Shown: one piece after another, positions 53,369-62,001 of the stretch
How positions within the stretch are numbered: position 1 is the stretch's first letter
How the letters are laid out: every line of letters begins with the position of its first letter
NCBI GenBank assembly: GCA_964371365.1
Contig: CAYJMO010000001.1
Span: forward strand, 3,064-67,063
Reading direction: 5' to 3'
Length of the DNA stretch: 64,000 nucleotides
Source: CAYJBH01 sp964371365
Lineage (GTDB): Bacteria; Bacillota; Clostridia; Oscillospirales; Ruminococcaceae
Translations under genes and position numbers: made by a program
Notes under the pieces: generated by a model
What the model saw: only the letters and a program-made list of their open reading frames with translations
What the model was told of the DNA's origin: nothing
Database searches by the model: none

Positions 53369-55420
53369 TTATACAATCATATATGAATGGTATGGCCTGA
53401 TCCAAAATTCATTAAAATCGTCCGTCGACAGCATGTCTACATTCGATGCAATAATAACCGATGGCTTTTTTGCAAATACATATTCCGAGTCAAAATTCCT
53501 CAACTCATATGATCCTGCAACGACAAGTGTTTGTGCTGAATAACCCTCATAATCAGTTTCTCCACTGCTAATAGTAGCAGTAACACCGCCTACATTAAGC
53601 AGACAAACGTTAGAATTCTCCTGTCTACGGAGCTCCACAACAACATTGTCCAGTATGGTCAATGAGTTTGTATAATGTTGACTTTCGTTAAACTTAACGA
53701 TCACATCGGCTGTTAAATCAAGTGTACTCTCGGCATGACTTATATCAATAATGCTGTCAATTCCATCAATATTTCGGGCATTTAGATACTCTATAACGGC
53801 GTCGTTATTACTTTTTGTCGCCCGATAGATAACGGCGGCTTCATTATTCTTGGTCATGACAATAACAGGGTTCAAGGTGTCGCCAACCACAGCGAGATGA
53901 ATGGTGTCATGATCGAGAATGTTATAGGAAACTGCGCCAAATAAAACGATAATAACACCGGAAATAACAGCATAGTACGGTCTATCATTCAGAAATACAA
54001 CTACACCCACCGAAAATGCAATCAGCATTAAAACGAAAGGGAACCCTCCCACAAAATTTATGTATTGCCATTCAATGTTGGATATTGCGTTAGCAGTCGA
54101 TAGTAAAAGAGTTATTAGTGCCTCTGCAAAGGTAAAAGCAACCTCGGCAAGAGGCGAAATACCTAATCCTCCGAGCAAAAGACCAATCAATATAAATGAG
54201 ATAATCGGAGCCACAAGTAAAGCAGAGAGGATATTTGCAGGGACAGCCAAGAGAGAAAACCCGTCTTCAATGGCGGCGAATACCGGCATGGTCGCAACAA
54301 TAGCAAGGCAGGTTGTCAATGTTATAGATATAAGCCACGCAATATGACGGTTAAAGGTCTTAATTCGAGCCATTATTGGTTTAAAAAGGTCGTTGCCATA
54401 TAAAATACCGATTGTAGCAAACAACGAAAGAAGGAGGGATAGGTCGACACTGCTGTAGGGATTTGTAAGGGTTATTAACAGTGCACCGAGCCCAAGTGAG
54501 GAATATGTGTCGGCGCGTCTTGAAATAATGTTCGAAACAGAAATCATTATAACTACAAATGCCGCACGTAAAACTGATAGGCGTACACCGCAAAGCAATG
54601 TATAAAAGATAACAAATAGTATAAGCGCTGAGTATACAATGACCTTTTTACGTAGAATTTTGTTAAATACAGGAAGTAATATTGCAGATAATATCGACAG
54701 ATGGAGTCCTGAGACTACCAACACATGTGAAAGTCCGGAACGGGAAAAATTCTTTAAGATAGAATACTCGAGACCGGTGCGATCGCCATAAACCAGTGCG
54801 GCCGCAACACCGGCAATTTCGGGTGATAGGTATGTATTAATTATTTCGGTCAACCACGTCTGGATCTGTAGAAAAAATATTTCCCTACCGTGCCCATTCG
54901 AGATAACTGACATATTACCTGCGTAAATTCCGGTAATGAACACACCGTTTCGAAGGTCGTAAGTGTCATTGACCGTATTGGTCATTATATCGACAGTACA
55001 GGAAATCATATCCCCTACATCCACTATCGGAGCCTGTGAAATTCCGATAACCGTACCCTTAGACAATGTCTCGGATGAGATTATTTTGACTTCAATTTCA
55101 GATGTTGCGTAGGCTGAACTGTCGGTACTTATGACAATACCTGTAATATTATGAGTGCCGCTCGATACGTCATCCATATCAATTATTACGTTATTAAATA
55201 ACATGAGATATAGCTGAGCGAATATGGCAGAAATAGCAATGACCATTATGGTCAACGACGTAACCGGTCGACGTGAATACAAAAATGCAGACGTTGCGAA
55301 CAGAAGTCCTACCAATATTAACAGTATAAATACGCCGATGTCGGTCAAAATGGCAATCATCAGCGAAAAGAGAAAGCTGAACCCGATATAAGCAAGCGGT
55401 CTGCGCATAGCATTCCCCAC
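53369..55420 (-). CDS. comEC: ComEC/Rec2-type DNA uptake channel
   Basis: 683 residues. Several membrane helices flank a DUF4131-like OB domain (about 85-170), and the competence domain has YSILKNFSRSGLSHVLVVSGLHLSIL near residue 230. The C-terminal 180 residues occupy the place of the metallo-beta-lactamase nuclease, but the HxHxDH zinc motif is missing (DSIIDISHAESTL instead), so the nuclease part is probably inactive. Two exact palindrome copies lie inside (54970, 55240). Confidence 0.92.
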   Translation of the reverse strand: MGNAMRRPLAYIGFSFLFSLMIAILTDIGVFILLILVGLLFATSAFLYSRRPVTSLTIMVIAISAIFAQLYLMLFNNVIIDMDDVSSGTHNITGIVISTDSSAYATSEIEVKIISSETLSKGTVIGISQAPIVDVGDMISCTVDIMTNTVNDTYDLRNGVFITGIYAGNMSVISNGHGREIFFLQIQTWLTEIINTYLSPEIAGVAAALVYGDRTGLEYSILKNFSRSGLSHVLVVSGLHLSILSAILLPVFNKILRKKVIVYSALILFVIFYTLLCGVRLSVLRAAFVVIMISVSNIISRRADTYSSLGLGALLITLTNPYSSVDLSLLLSLFATIGILYGNDLFKPIMARIKTFNRHIAWLISITLTTCLAIVATMPVFAAIEDGFSLLAVPANILSALLVAPIISFILIGLLLGGLGISPLAEVAFTFAEALITLLLSTANAISNIEWQYINFVGGFPFVLMLIAFSVGVVVFLNDRPYYAVISGVIIVLFGAVSYNILDHDTIHLAVVGDTLNPVIVMTKNNEAAVIYRATKSNNDAVIEYLNARNIDGIDSIIDISHAESTLDLTADVIVKFNESQHYTNSLTILDNVVVELRRQENSNVCLLNVGGVTATISSGETDYEGYSAQTLVVAGSYELRNFDSEYVFAKKPSVIIASNVDMLSTDDFNEFWIRPYHSYMIV

Positions 55421-55436
55421 CTATTTTAGGTAGTGT

Positions 55437-55973
55437 TTAGCCCTCAATCAGCGGCAGATCTTGAAGATAAATTATATCATCACGACCTTGTGCATCACCC
55501 TCTGCCAGAACCGCACACCGTCCACAAACAACACCGCCGGCGTAGGTGACCATCTCTTCAAGGGTGTCGAGCGTCTTGCCGGTACTGATAACATCATCGA
55601 CTAAAAGTACTCGTTTCCCCTTTATGAGGTCGAATTCTTCCTGTCCCATTACAAGCTGTTGTTCGTTGGTGGTAGTGATGCTTTTAACGTTAAACGCCTT
55701 TGGATCAACCATATAAAGCTTAGGTCCTTTTCGTGCCACAAGATATGGTTTACAAGACTGTCGAGACATCTCATATGTGAGTGGTATGCTCTTTGCCTCC
55801 GGCGTAATAATTAAATCGAATTCCGGCGATTTTTCTATCAATACTTTTGCTGAAGCAATTGTTAACTCAACGTCGTTAAACATGATAAAACCTGCAATGG
55901 AAAGGGTCGGCGAGATTCTACAAACCGGCAGTTGTCGTCTCAAACCGGCAATTTCGATATCATAATATTGCAT
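55437..55973 (-). CDS. Adenine phosphoribosyltransferase-like protein
   Basis: 178 residues of the type I PRTase fold; PRPP motif VLLVDDVISTGKTL near residue 122, and the hood region with ITPEAKSIPLTYEMSR resembles Apt/Xpt proteins. The purine specificity cannot be read. AGGA-type site weak; it sits between HIT and comEC genes. Confidence 0.85.
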   Translation of the reverse strand: MQYYDIEIAGLRRQLPVCRISPTLSIAGFIMFNDVELTIASAKVLIEKSPEFDLIITPEAKSIPLTYEMSRQSCKPYLVARKGPKLYMVDPKAFNVKSITTTNEQQLVMGQEEFDLIKGKRVLLVDDVISTGKTLDTLEEMVTYAGGVVCGRCAVLAEGDAQGRDDIIYLQDLPLIEG

Positions 55974-55991
55974 AAAATCCTCATTTCTTAT

Positions 55992-56327
55992 CTATAGTTT
56001 GTGCCACTCAAGTGCTTTTCCACCCAATAGATGGAAGTGTAGGTGATTGACAGATTGACCACCGTGGTCACCCTTGTTGGTAATCAAACGATATCCATCC
56101 GTCATACCCTGCAAACTCGCAACCTGTTTTGCGACAGAAAAAACTCCGGAGGCAATCTCGGGTTCGTTTTCAAGTCCCTCGGCATTCTCCAAATGCTGTT
56201 TGGCAATAATCAACAGGTGGACCGGTGCTACAGGCGAAATGTCCTTAATAACAATAAATTTATCGTTTTCAAAAATTCGCTCACTGTTAATATTGCCATT
56301 TACAATCTCACAAAAAAGACAGCTCAT
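55992..56327 (-). CDS. HIT-family nucleotide hydrolase/transferase
   Basis: 111 residues, HINT-like. Zinc-ligand region CLFCEIVNG, and the catalytic His triad in NHLHFHLLGG. Such proteins hydrolyse AMP-lysine or AMP-amide bonds. It follows alaS. An exact TGACC palindrome lies at 56056. Confidence 0.92.
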   Translation of the reverse strand: MSCLFCEIVNGNINSERIFENDKFIVIKDISPVAPVHLLIIAKQHLENAEGLENEPEIASGVFSVAKQVASLQGMTDGYRLITNKGDHGGQSVNHLHFHLLGGKALEWHKL

Positions 56328-56341
56328 ATTCTTGCTTCTCC

Positions 56342-58937
56342 TTAAATAAAACTACCTATATTGTCAATAATATCCTGAATACATGCAGCATCTTTAAGCC
56401 CACCCATCGCGAAATCCGGCTTACCGCCGCCACTTCCGCCATATTGTGAGGTTATAGATTTTATCATCGCTCCGGCAGAGCATCCACAGTCCGTTGCACC
56501 TTTAGAACAAGCCGCAACGATAGAGATTTTGTCATCATTTTTTCCAATTAATAGGACAACCGCATCATCTGATCTACTTTTAAGTTTTGCACTGCACTCA
56601 CGCAAAGTAGCTGTATCAACGTCGTTTAAAACACCTACATAAAGTGTTAAATCCTTAATTCGCATAGCATTGTTGACCACATTGGTCAGTTGCTGTTCGG
56701 CAGCCGCGTTTTTTAGAGAATTTATCGTTGTCTCTTTCTCTTTGTTCTCGCTAATAAGAGATGCTATTCTCGCTGGTAACTCTACGGGACTGTTGAGCTT
56801 TGTGAGGCTTTGGCATCGCTCTAACAGCTCCTCGCGCTCGTTAAGATAGGTTAACACGCCGGCACCGGTCGTGCCCTCGATACGTCTGACACCCGCTGCA
56901 ACAGACCCCTCGGAGATTATCTTAAAACAGCCTATCTGTGCGGTATTATCCACATGGCATCCACCACAGAACTCTACCGAATTATCCTCAACCGATATTA
57001 CACGAACTACATCGCCATATTTTTCACCGAATAGTGCCTGTGCGCCGAGCTTTTTCGCCTCCTCAATAGGTAGCAGCTCCGCCTTGACATCAAGGTTGTC
57101 AAAGATCGCGCGGTTTACGTCCTCCTCAACCTTCTTTATCTCTTCAGCAGTCATCTGAGAAAAATGAGTGAAGTCAAATCTCACGCGGGTATCATTTACA
57201 AAAGAGCCTGCCTGATGAACGTGGTCACCGAGTGTCTCAATCAATGCTTTTTGTAAAAGGTGTGCCGCTGTATGGTTACGCTTAATCGATTGTCTCATAC
57301 GTTTGTTGACCGATGCAGTCAGTTGCATTCCCTCAAAAATTCTGCCCTCTATCAATCGAGCTTTATGAAGGTACAATCCACCCGAAATCTTGACTGTGTC
57401 GACAATCTCGATCTCGACACCCGACATGCCCAATGTTCCGGTATCGCCGACCTCACCACCGCCCTCGGCATAAAAAGGGGTTATATCAAGTATTATCCCT
57501 ATGTCCTCTTTCGGTTCATCGTCAACGCTGACCATGTCGGTCAATCGTCCTTCATGAGCAATTGCAAGTATATTCACCTCTTTATTGAGCTCGGTATAAC
57601 CGCAAAATTCGCTGGGCTGTATACCCTTTTCCGAAAAAATCTCATCTGACCAGCTTACACCACCCTGTTTTGCTCTTGCACTGCGCGCTGTGTCTTTTTG
57701 AACCTGTAAAAGCCTTTTGAACTCGTCCTCATCAACATTTAACCCTTGCTCTGACAAAATCTCCTTTGTAAGGTCAAGAGGAAAGCCAAAGGTATCACTT
57801 AATTTAAATGCCACATCCCCGCCGAGAACCGCGACACCGGATTTTTTTATCTTCTCAATCTCTGTAAAGAGCAGAGCGGAACCGGAGTCGATAGTCTTAG
57901 CGAAACGCTCCTCCTCAACACCAATAACCTTTTTGATGTAATCTTCATTCTCTTTTAGTTCCGGATAGCTGTCAACATTTAATGAAATTACAAGCTCGCA
58001 GAGTTGTTGCAAGAACGCTCCTTTTATACCAAGCAAACGACCATGTCGAGCCGCACGACGTAGAAGTCGGCGCAAAACATAACCCCGACCCTCATTGCCG
58101 GGCAGTACACCGTCGCCTACCAAAAATACGGTACTGCGGATATGGTCGGTTATGACTCGAACCGAAATATCCTTTTGTGCGTCTTTCTTATACTCATAGC
58201 CGGCGAGCTGCTCAATCTTTGTGATAATTGCCCGGACGGGCAAGGCGCTCCAGTCCCATGCCGGTGTCGATGTTGCCATGTTCCATTTTTTCATAGTTGC
58301 CGTTACCGTCCGAGATAAACTGGGTGAAGACAAGATTCCAAATCTCAATGTATCGATCACATTCACAGCCGACCTTACAGTCGGGAGAACCGCAACCATA
58401 TGCCTCTCCCCTATCAAAATATATCTCACTACAAGGACCGCACGGACCTGCGCCAATCTCCCAAAAGTTATCCTCTTTACCGAAACGTACCATATGGCTG
58501 GTCGGTATATTCAGCTCCTTTGTCCATATCTCATAAGCCTCATCATCCTCGAGATAGACCGAAAAATACAAAAGATCAAGCGATATTTCAAGCTCTTTTG
58601 TCAAAAAATCAAGTGCGTATCCCATCGCCTCTTTCTTAAAATATGAGGCGAAAGAAAAGTTGCCGAGCATCTCAAAAAAAGTGCCGTGGCGAGAGGTTAT
58701 CCCCACCCGTTCAATGTCGGGAGTACGTATGCATTTTTGGCATGATGTGGCAATATTTCCCGGGACATGCTCCTGTCCGAGAAAATACTTTTTAAGTGGT
58801 GCCATCCCGGAGTTTATCAAGAGCAGACTTTTATCCTGAGCCGGGACAAGTGAAAAACTTTTAAAACGGTGATGTCCTCGTTGTTCAAAATAGCCTAAAA
58901 AGCGTTCTCGAAGTTCATTTAAACCGATCAGTTGCAT
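56342..58937 (-). pseudogene. alaS: Alanyl-tRNA synthetase, broken by a small deletion and frameshift
   Basis: Both halves of AlaRS are present but in different frames. The N-terminal catalytic part runs from 58937 (MQLIGLNELRERFLGYFEQR, with ATG 58949 also possible) to GNIDTGMGLERLA; the rest resumes with RAIITKIEQLAGYEYKKDA, then ISVRVITDHIRSTVFLVGDG, editing motif HTAAHLLQKAL, CGGCH and a DHHA1 tail (GGSGGGKPDFAMGG). The junction (about 58238) lacks the 14 or so residues that normally link them (CxMQGVxNLFEVDT in relatives), a loss of about 43 bases. As alaS is essential, an assembly error is more likely than a true pseudogene. Confidence 0.88.
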
Positions 58938-58985
58938 TATAGTGTTCATTCCTTTCGATGGGGAAAATCCGACTATATAATTATA

Positions 58986-60578
58986 TTACTTCAAGGCTGT
59001 TTTGTCAACTTGTTTGGCCTCCTGTTTTCCTTTTTGGATTTTTTTCAAAAACATCGTCAATGCGTAGGTCGAGCCGATGGCAAAAATTGCTATTGATATG
59101 TAGCTTAATATAGTATTATCTCTTTCCGGCTCGCTTATTTCGGGCAAAGTGGAATTTTCTTCCGCTACGGCATTTGCAACCGATTCATCAAATTTAACCC
59201 TCGTATTCTCCTGCGGTTGCGAGACATCTATTGAAAAGGATTTTGTCAGATTTTTTTCGCTGGTTTGTGAGTTTTCATATGATACGGTTATAAACCCCAC
59301 TAACGCCTCTAAACTGTCCGCAGATAGAGCAATCTCTACAACTTCCTCTGTGCCGGCACTGAGGTTGCCGACCCACATAAATATATTTTCCTGAGAACCT
59401 TGAGTATTGACCGTAACAGCTATGTTATTTACGGTAGTATTGCTCTTATTTAAAAGTGACAACTTCATCTCACCTTCCTGTCCAAGCTCGATGGATTCCG
59501 GAAGGTCGAGAGCCGAGATTGAAAATCGCTCCAATTCCACAATTGATACCATTATTTCATGGGTGTGGGAAATATCATCGATATCGCCTTCTTCATCTCG
59601 ATAAAATCCATCGTATATGACCTTTATGGCAACTGTCTGTGGTTCTTCTCCGGCCCGTACCTTTAGATTGAAGTCGTTACTCATTAAACCGCCGGGTGAG
59701 ACAACACTGATATGTTGACCCGGCATAGTGCCTGCATTGAGCGAAATCTCTTCCGGAAGATCGAGTGTCACGGTAACATCTTCAAGCGCAAAGGAGGTAC
59801 TGATATTTTTTGAGATGACGCTGAATTTGAATGATTCGCCCGCGATAAGGCTATCTCCGCCTAAGTCAATGGACTGCAATAAAATTATCGGCGGTGTAGG
59901 GGTCGGTGTCTCCACCACGGCAGAGCTGTTCCCGTTGCTATTGTCGTTGTTATTATTGTCATCACTGTTATCGTTGTTATTGCCGTTACCGTCGTCAGAA
60001 TTGTCGGAGTTGTCGTCATTATCATCCGGTTCTTGATACGGTATAGCTTGATCGAGGGTGAAATCTAACATTATGTCGTCGATAGTGTCAACATGAATAC
60101 CGCCATCATTAACGTAATAAAATTCGATTGATATTGTATTGCCTGTTCCGCTATATTCAAGAGGGATAGATATTACACTAATATGTGGAACTCTATTGTG
60201 TATTCCCATCTCACCTACAAATACATTGGTGTCTCCTACCGCAGAGAAAGCATTCTCATCAGGGTCAACATTTATTATTATGTTTGGTTTGTTCTCCGTA
60301 ATATCTCTTGGTAGATCACGTTTATCAATAATAATAATGTTCAACCAAAATGTATCGCCCTTTTCAATGGCGGTCAACTCTGTAATATCGTCGGGAATTA
60401 TCAGCTCACCGAGAATATCCGGATTATCTCTTATTATTTGAATATCATCCATGAGGCTGGTCTCGGTGATATAGTACTCACTGTAGTCATATTCCGGCGT
60501 GACCGATTGTGCTCTCACACCGGTTGACATCGATAGCATTAGATAACATGATACGCAAAGACATAGTAAAATTTTCAT
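58986..60578 (-). CDS. Secreted, C-terminally anchored protein with repeat domains
   Basis: 530 residues with signal peptide (MKILLCLCVSCYLMLSMS, cleavage near VRAQS), a region of unknown fold, an Asp/Asn-rich linker (about 190-230), two beta-sandwich-like segments (VTVTLDLPEEISLNAG, VNNIAVTVNTQG) of the COG1361/CARDB kind, and a C-terminal membrane helix (ILSYISIAIFAIGSTYALTMFL) with a Lys-rich tail. Probably displayed on the cell surface; function unknown. GGAGGGG lies 9 bases before the ATG. Confidence 0.8.
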   Translation of the reverse strand: MKILLCLCVSCYLMLSMSTGVRAQSVTPEYDYSEYYITETSLMDDIQIIRDNPDILGELIIPDDITELTAIEKGDTFWLNIIIIDKRDLPRDITENKPNIIINVDPDENAFSAVGDTNVFVGEMGIHNRVPHISVISIPLEYSGTGNTISIEFYYVNDGGIHVDTIDDIMLDFTLDQAIPYQEPDDNDDNSDNSDDGNGNNNDNSDDNNNNDNSNGNSSAVVETPTPTPPIILLQSIDLGGDSLIAGESFKFSVISKNISTSFALEDVTVTLDLPEEISLNAGTMPGQHISVVSPGGLMSNDFNLKVRAGEEPQTVAIKVIYDGFYRDEEGDIDDISHTHEIMVSIVELERFSISALDLPESIELGQEGEMKLSLLNKSNTTVNNIAVTVNTQGSQENIFMWVGNLSAGTEEVVEIALSADSLEALVGFITVSYENSQTSEKNLTKSFSIDVSQPQENTRVKFDESVANAVAEENSTLPEISEPERDNTILSYISIAIFAIGSTYALTMFLKKIQKGKQEAKQVDKTALK

Positions 60579-60680
60579 ACACAATCACCCCTCCCAGAAT
60601 AATTAGTTGTTAAAAAATTCACTAATTTACCGTCAAAGTAGTTAATTTTTTAACTTATATTGGTGTATTTTAGTAACATT

Positions 60681-60709
60681 ATTATAGTTCAATTTTTGTC
60701 ATATTTCAA
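60681..60709 (-). promoter_or_regulatory. SigA-type promoter for the secreted protein gene
   Basis: On the minus strand: -35 TTGAAA, 17-base spacer, -10 TATAAT, about 100 bases before the ATG. Confidence 0.65.
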
Positions 60710-60862
60710 TCACAAATTTAAATTATCGACAATTTTTGTATGATTGCATTATAATCGGTGTAAAATTTCTACACTTTGATGCAAGGAATTTTGAAAAATT
60801 TGTTATTTGCACATAATTTTCGCACATGTTTAGTAACATCTTACAAAAATCGTGAAAATGTA

Positions 60863-60890
60863 TTGAAAATATATATTTATATGTTAAAAT
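60863..60890 (+). promoter_or_regulatory. SigA-type promoter for the Spo0A-like gene
   Basis: -35 TTGAAA, 16-base spacer, -10 TAAAAT, 26 bases before the ATG at 60916. Confidence 0.55.
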
Positions 60891-60915
60891 AAAGTCAAAG
60901 AGAATGAGGTCGGTC

Positions 60916-61668
60916 ATGATTAAAATTTGTAAAATATTGTTAGCAAAACCTGCTACACTTTCCGCCGACACAATAAAGAGACTTTTTAACAATGTTAAAA
61001 TCGATGTTTGTGTCGTCGAGCCCGATGGGTTTGTTTTGCTTGACCATCTTAATATGAATATATTCGACGCCGTCCTAACCGATGTTTTTATTACCGGCAT
61101 GGATGCTGTAGAAGTTAAGCGACGCTATGAGCTACTTGGTGGTAGACGGACGTGCTTTTTCGGCATGTTGCCTGAAATAAATCGTTACATTGAAGCTACG
61201 CTGATACAGAATGAATTTGACCACTATTTTGTTAAACCTAAGGACGAGGGGGTTGTGTTTAGCACAATCTACGAGATTGCCTCTCGCCCTGACAATGATT
61301 TACGTTTGTTACGGGATGAAATGTTGGTTACCGAGTACCTTAAGGCACTCACCGTGTCCCCCGATTATCAAGGTTATGCCTGTCTTAAAAAGGCAATTCT
61401 AATATATGTCCGTGGCGGTACATCTCAAATCTCTATTACTAAGGAGATCTACCCCGAAATCGCAAAGGAGGTCAAACTTAGCGCACCCTGTATCGAGAAA
61501 ATTATACGCAACGCCATTGAAGCAGCCTGGTATAACGGATCTTTGAATAGTCAAATGTACTATTTCGGTTATGATAGAACCACGCAAAAACGCCCCTCTA
61601 ACATGAAGGTCGTTGCTACTCTTGCAAATCATATCTGGATGGAGCTTAGGAGTGAGCAGTCAGGATAA
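60916..61668 (+). CDS. Spo0A-like response regulator with degenerate receiver
   Basis: About 250 residues. The C-terminal 110 residues match the Spo0A DNA-binding domain: YPEIAKEVKLSAPCIEKIIR, AIEAAWYNGSL and YFGYDRTTQKRPSNMKV. The receiver (about 1-110) keeps an Asp in VLTDVFITGMDA at the phosphoacceptor place and Lys in HYFVKPKD, but the acidic pair (normally DDN) near the N-terminus and the switch Thr/Ser are missing. It is therefore a Spo0A paralogue or a highly diverged Spo0A. The usual spoIVB-spo0A pair after recN is not present here. Start 60916 has GAGG 6 bases upstream; an in-frame ATG at 60904 is less good. Confidence 0.8.
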   Translation: MIKICKILLAKPATLSADTIKRLFNNVKIDVCVVEPDGFVLLDHLNMNIFDAVLTDVFITGMDAVEVKRRYELLGGRRTCFFGMLPEINRYIEATLIQNEFDHYFVKPKDEGVVFSTIYEIASRPDNDLRLLRDEMLVTEYLKALTVSPDYQGYACLKKAILIYVRGGTSQISITKEIYPEIAKEVKLSAPCIEKIIRNAIEAAWYNGSLNSQMYYFGYDRTTQKRPSNMKVVATLANHIWMELRSEQSG

Positions 61669-61731
61669 CGTCTTGTTTTCTGTCACATCGTCCGTTTGAA
61701 TATTGTCTTGTTTGTAAATTACGTTTTTTGA

Positions 61732-61758
61732 ACGCAATCTTTTTGGGTTGCGTCTTTT
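61732..61758 (+). terminator. Rho-independent terminator after the Spo0A-like gene
   Basis: ACGCAA and TTGCGT arms, 10-base loop, then CTTTTT. It separates this gene from spoIIGA-sigE. Confidence 0.75.
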
Positions 61759-61778
61759 TATGTTATTAATTACACACA

Positions 61779-61811
61779 CTGACATTATTTTCGATTCCAC
61801 TTTGGTATACT
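61779..61811 (+). promoter_or_regulatory. spoIIG-like promoter with long spacer
   Basis: -35 CTGACA and -10 TATACT separated by 21 bases, with TTTTCGATT, resembling half a 0A box, between them. The Bacillus spoIIG promoter is a SigA promoter with a 22-base spacer that works only with Spo0A-P. The arrangement here is similar, but the match is by eye. Confidence 0.4.
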
Positions 61812-61816
61812 TGTTT

Positions 61817-61978
61817 TATAGTCATTTAACTTGAAAAACGATACAAGATTGCCGAGCAGAAATTTCGTCTATCAAGGCGGAGGATTGAGTAATACTAAAC
61901 GTTCACCGATTGACGACAACACAGATAGACGGAATCTCTGCCGGGAAGATGTGTTGATTTTCAGGTTGAATAACTATA
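61817..61978 (+). repeat. Long palindromic dispersed element, copy B
   Basis: 162 bases matching copy A (37422-37561, opposite strand), with about 20 extra bases in the middle. Terminal inverted repeats TATAGTCATTTAACTTG and, from the other end, TATAGTTATTCAACCTG. It ends 23 bases before the spoIIGA start, so it would lie in the 5' untranslated leader and fold into a long hairpin. Confidence 0.85.
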
Positions 61979-62001
61979 AATTTAAACATAAGGAAAAACA
62001 G

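Noticed and set aside
61831..62001. N-terminal extension of spoIIGA through the palindromic element
   Set aside because: Codons lie in the repeat; GTG 62002 has a good ribosome site and matches the family N-terminus.
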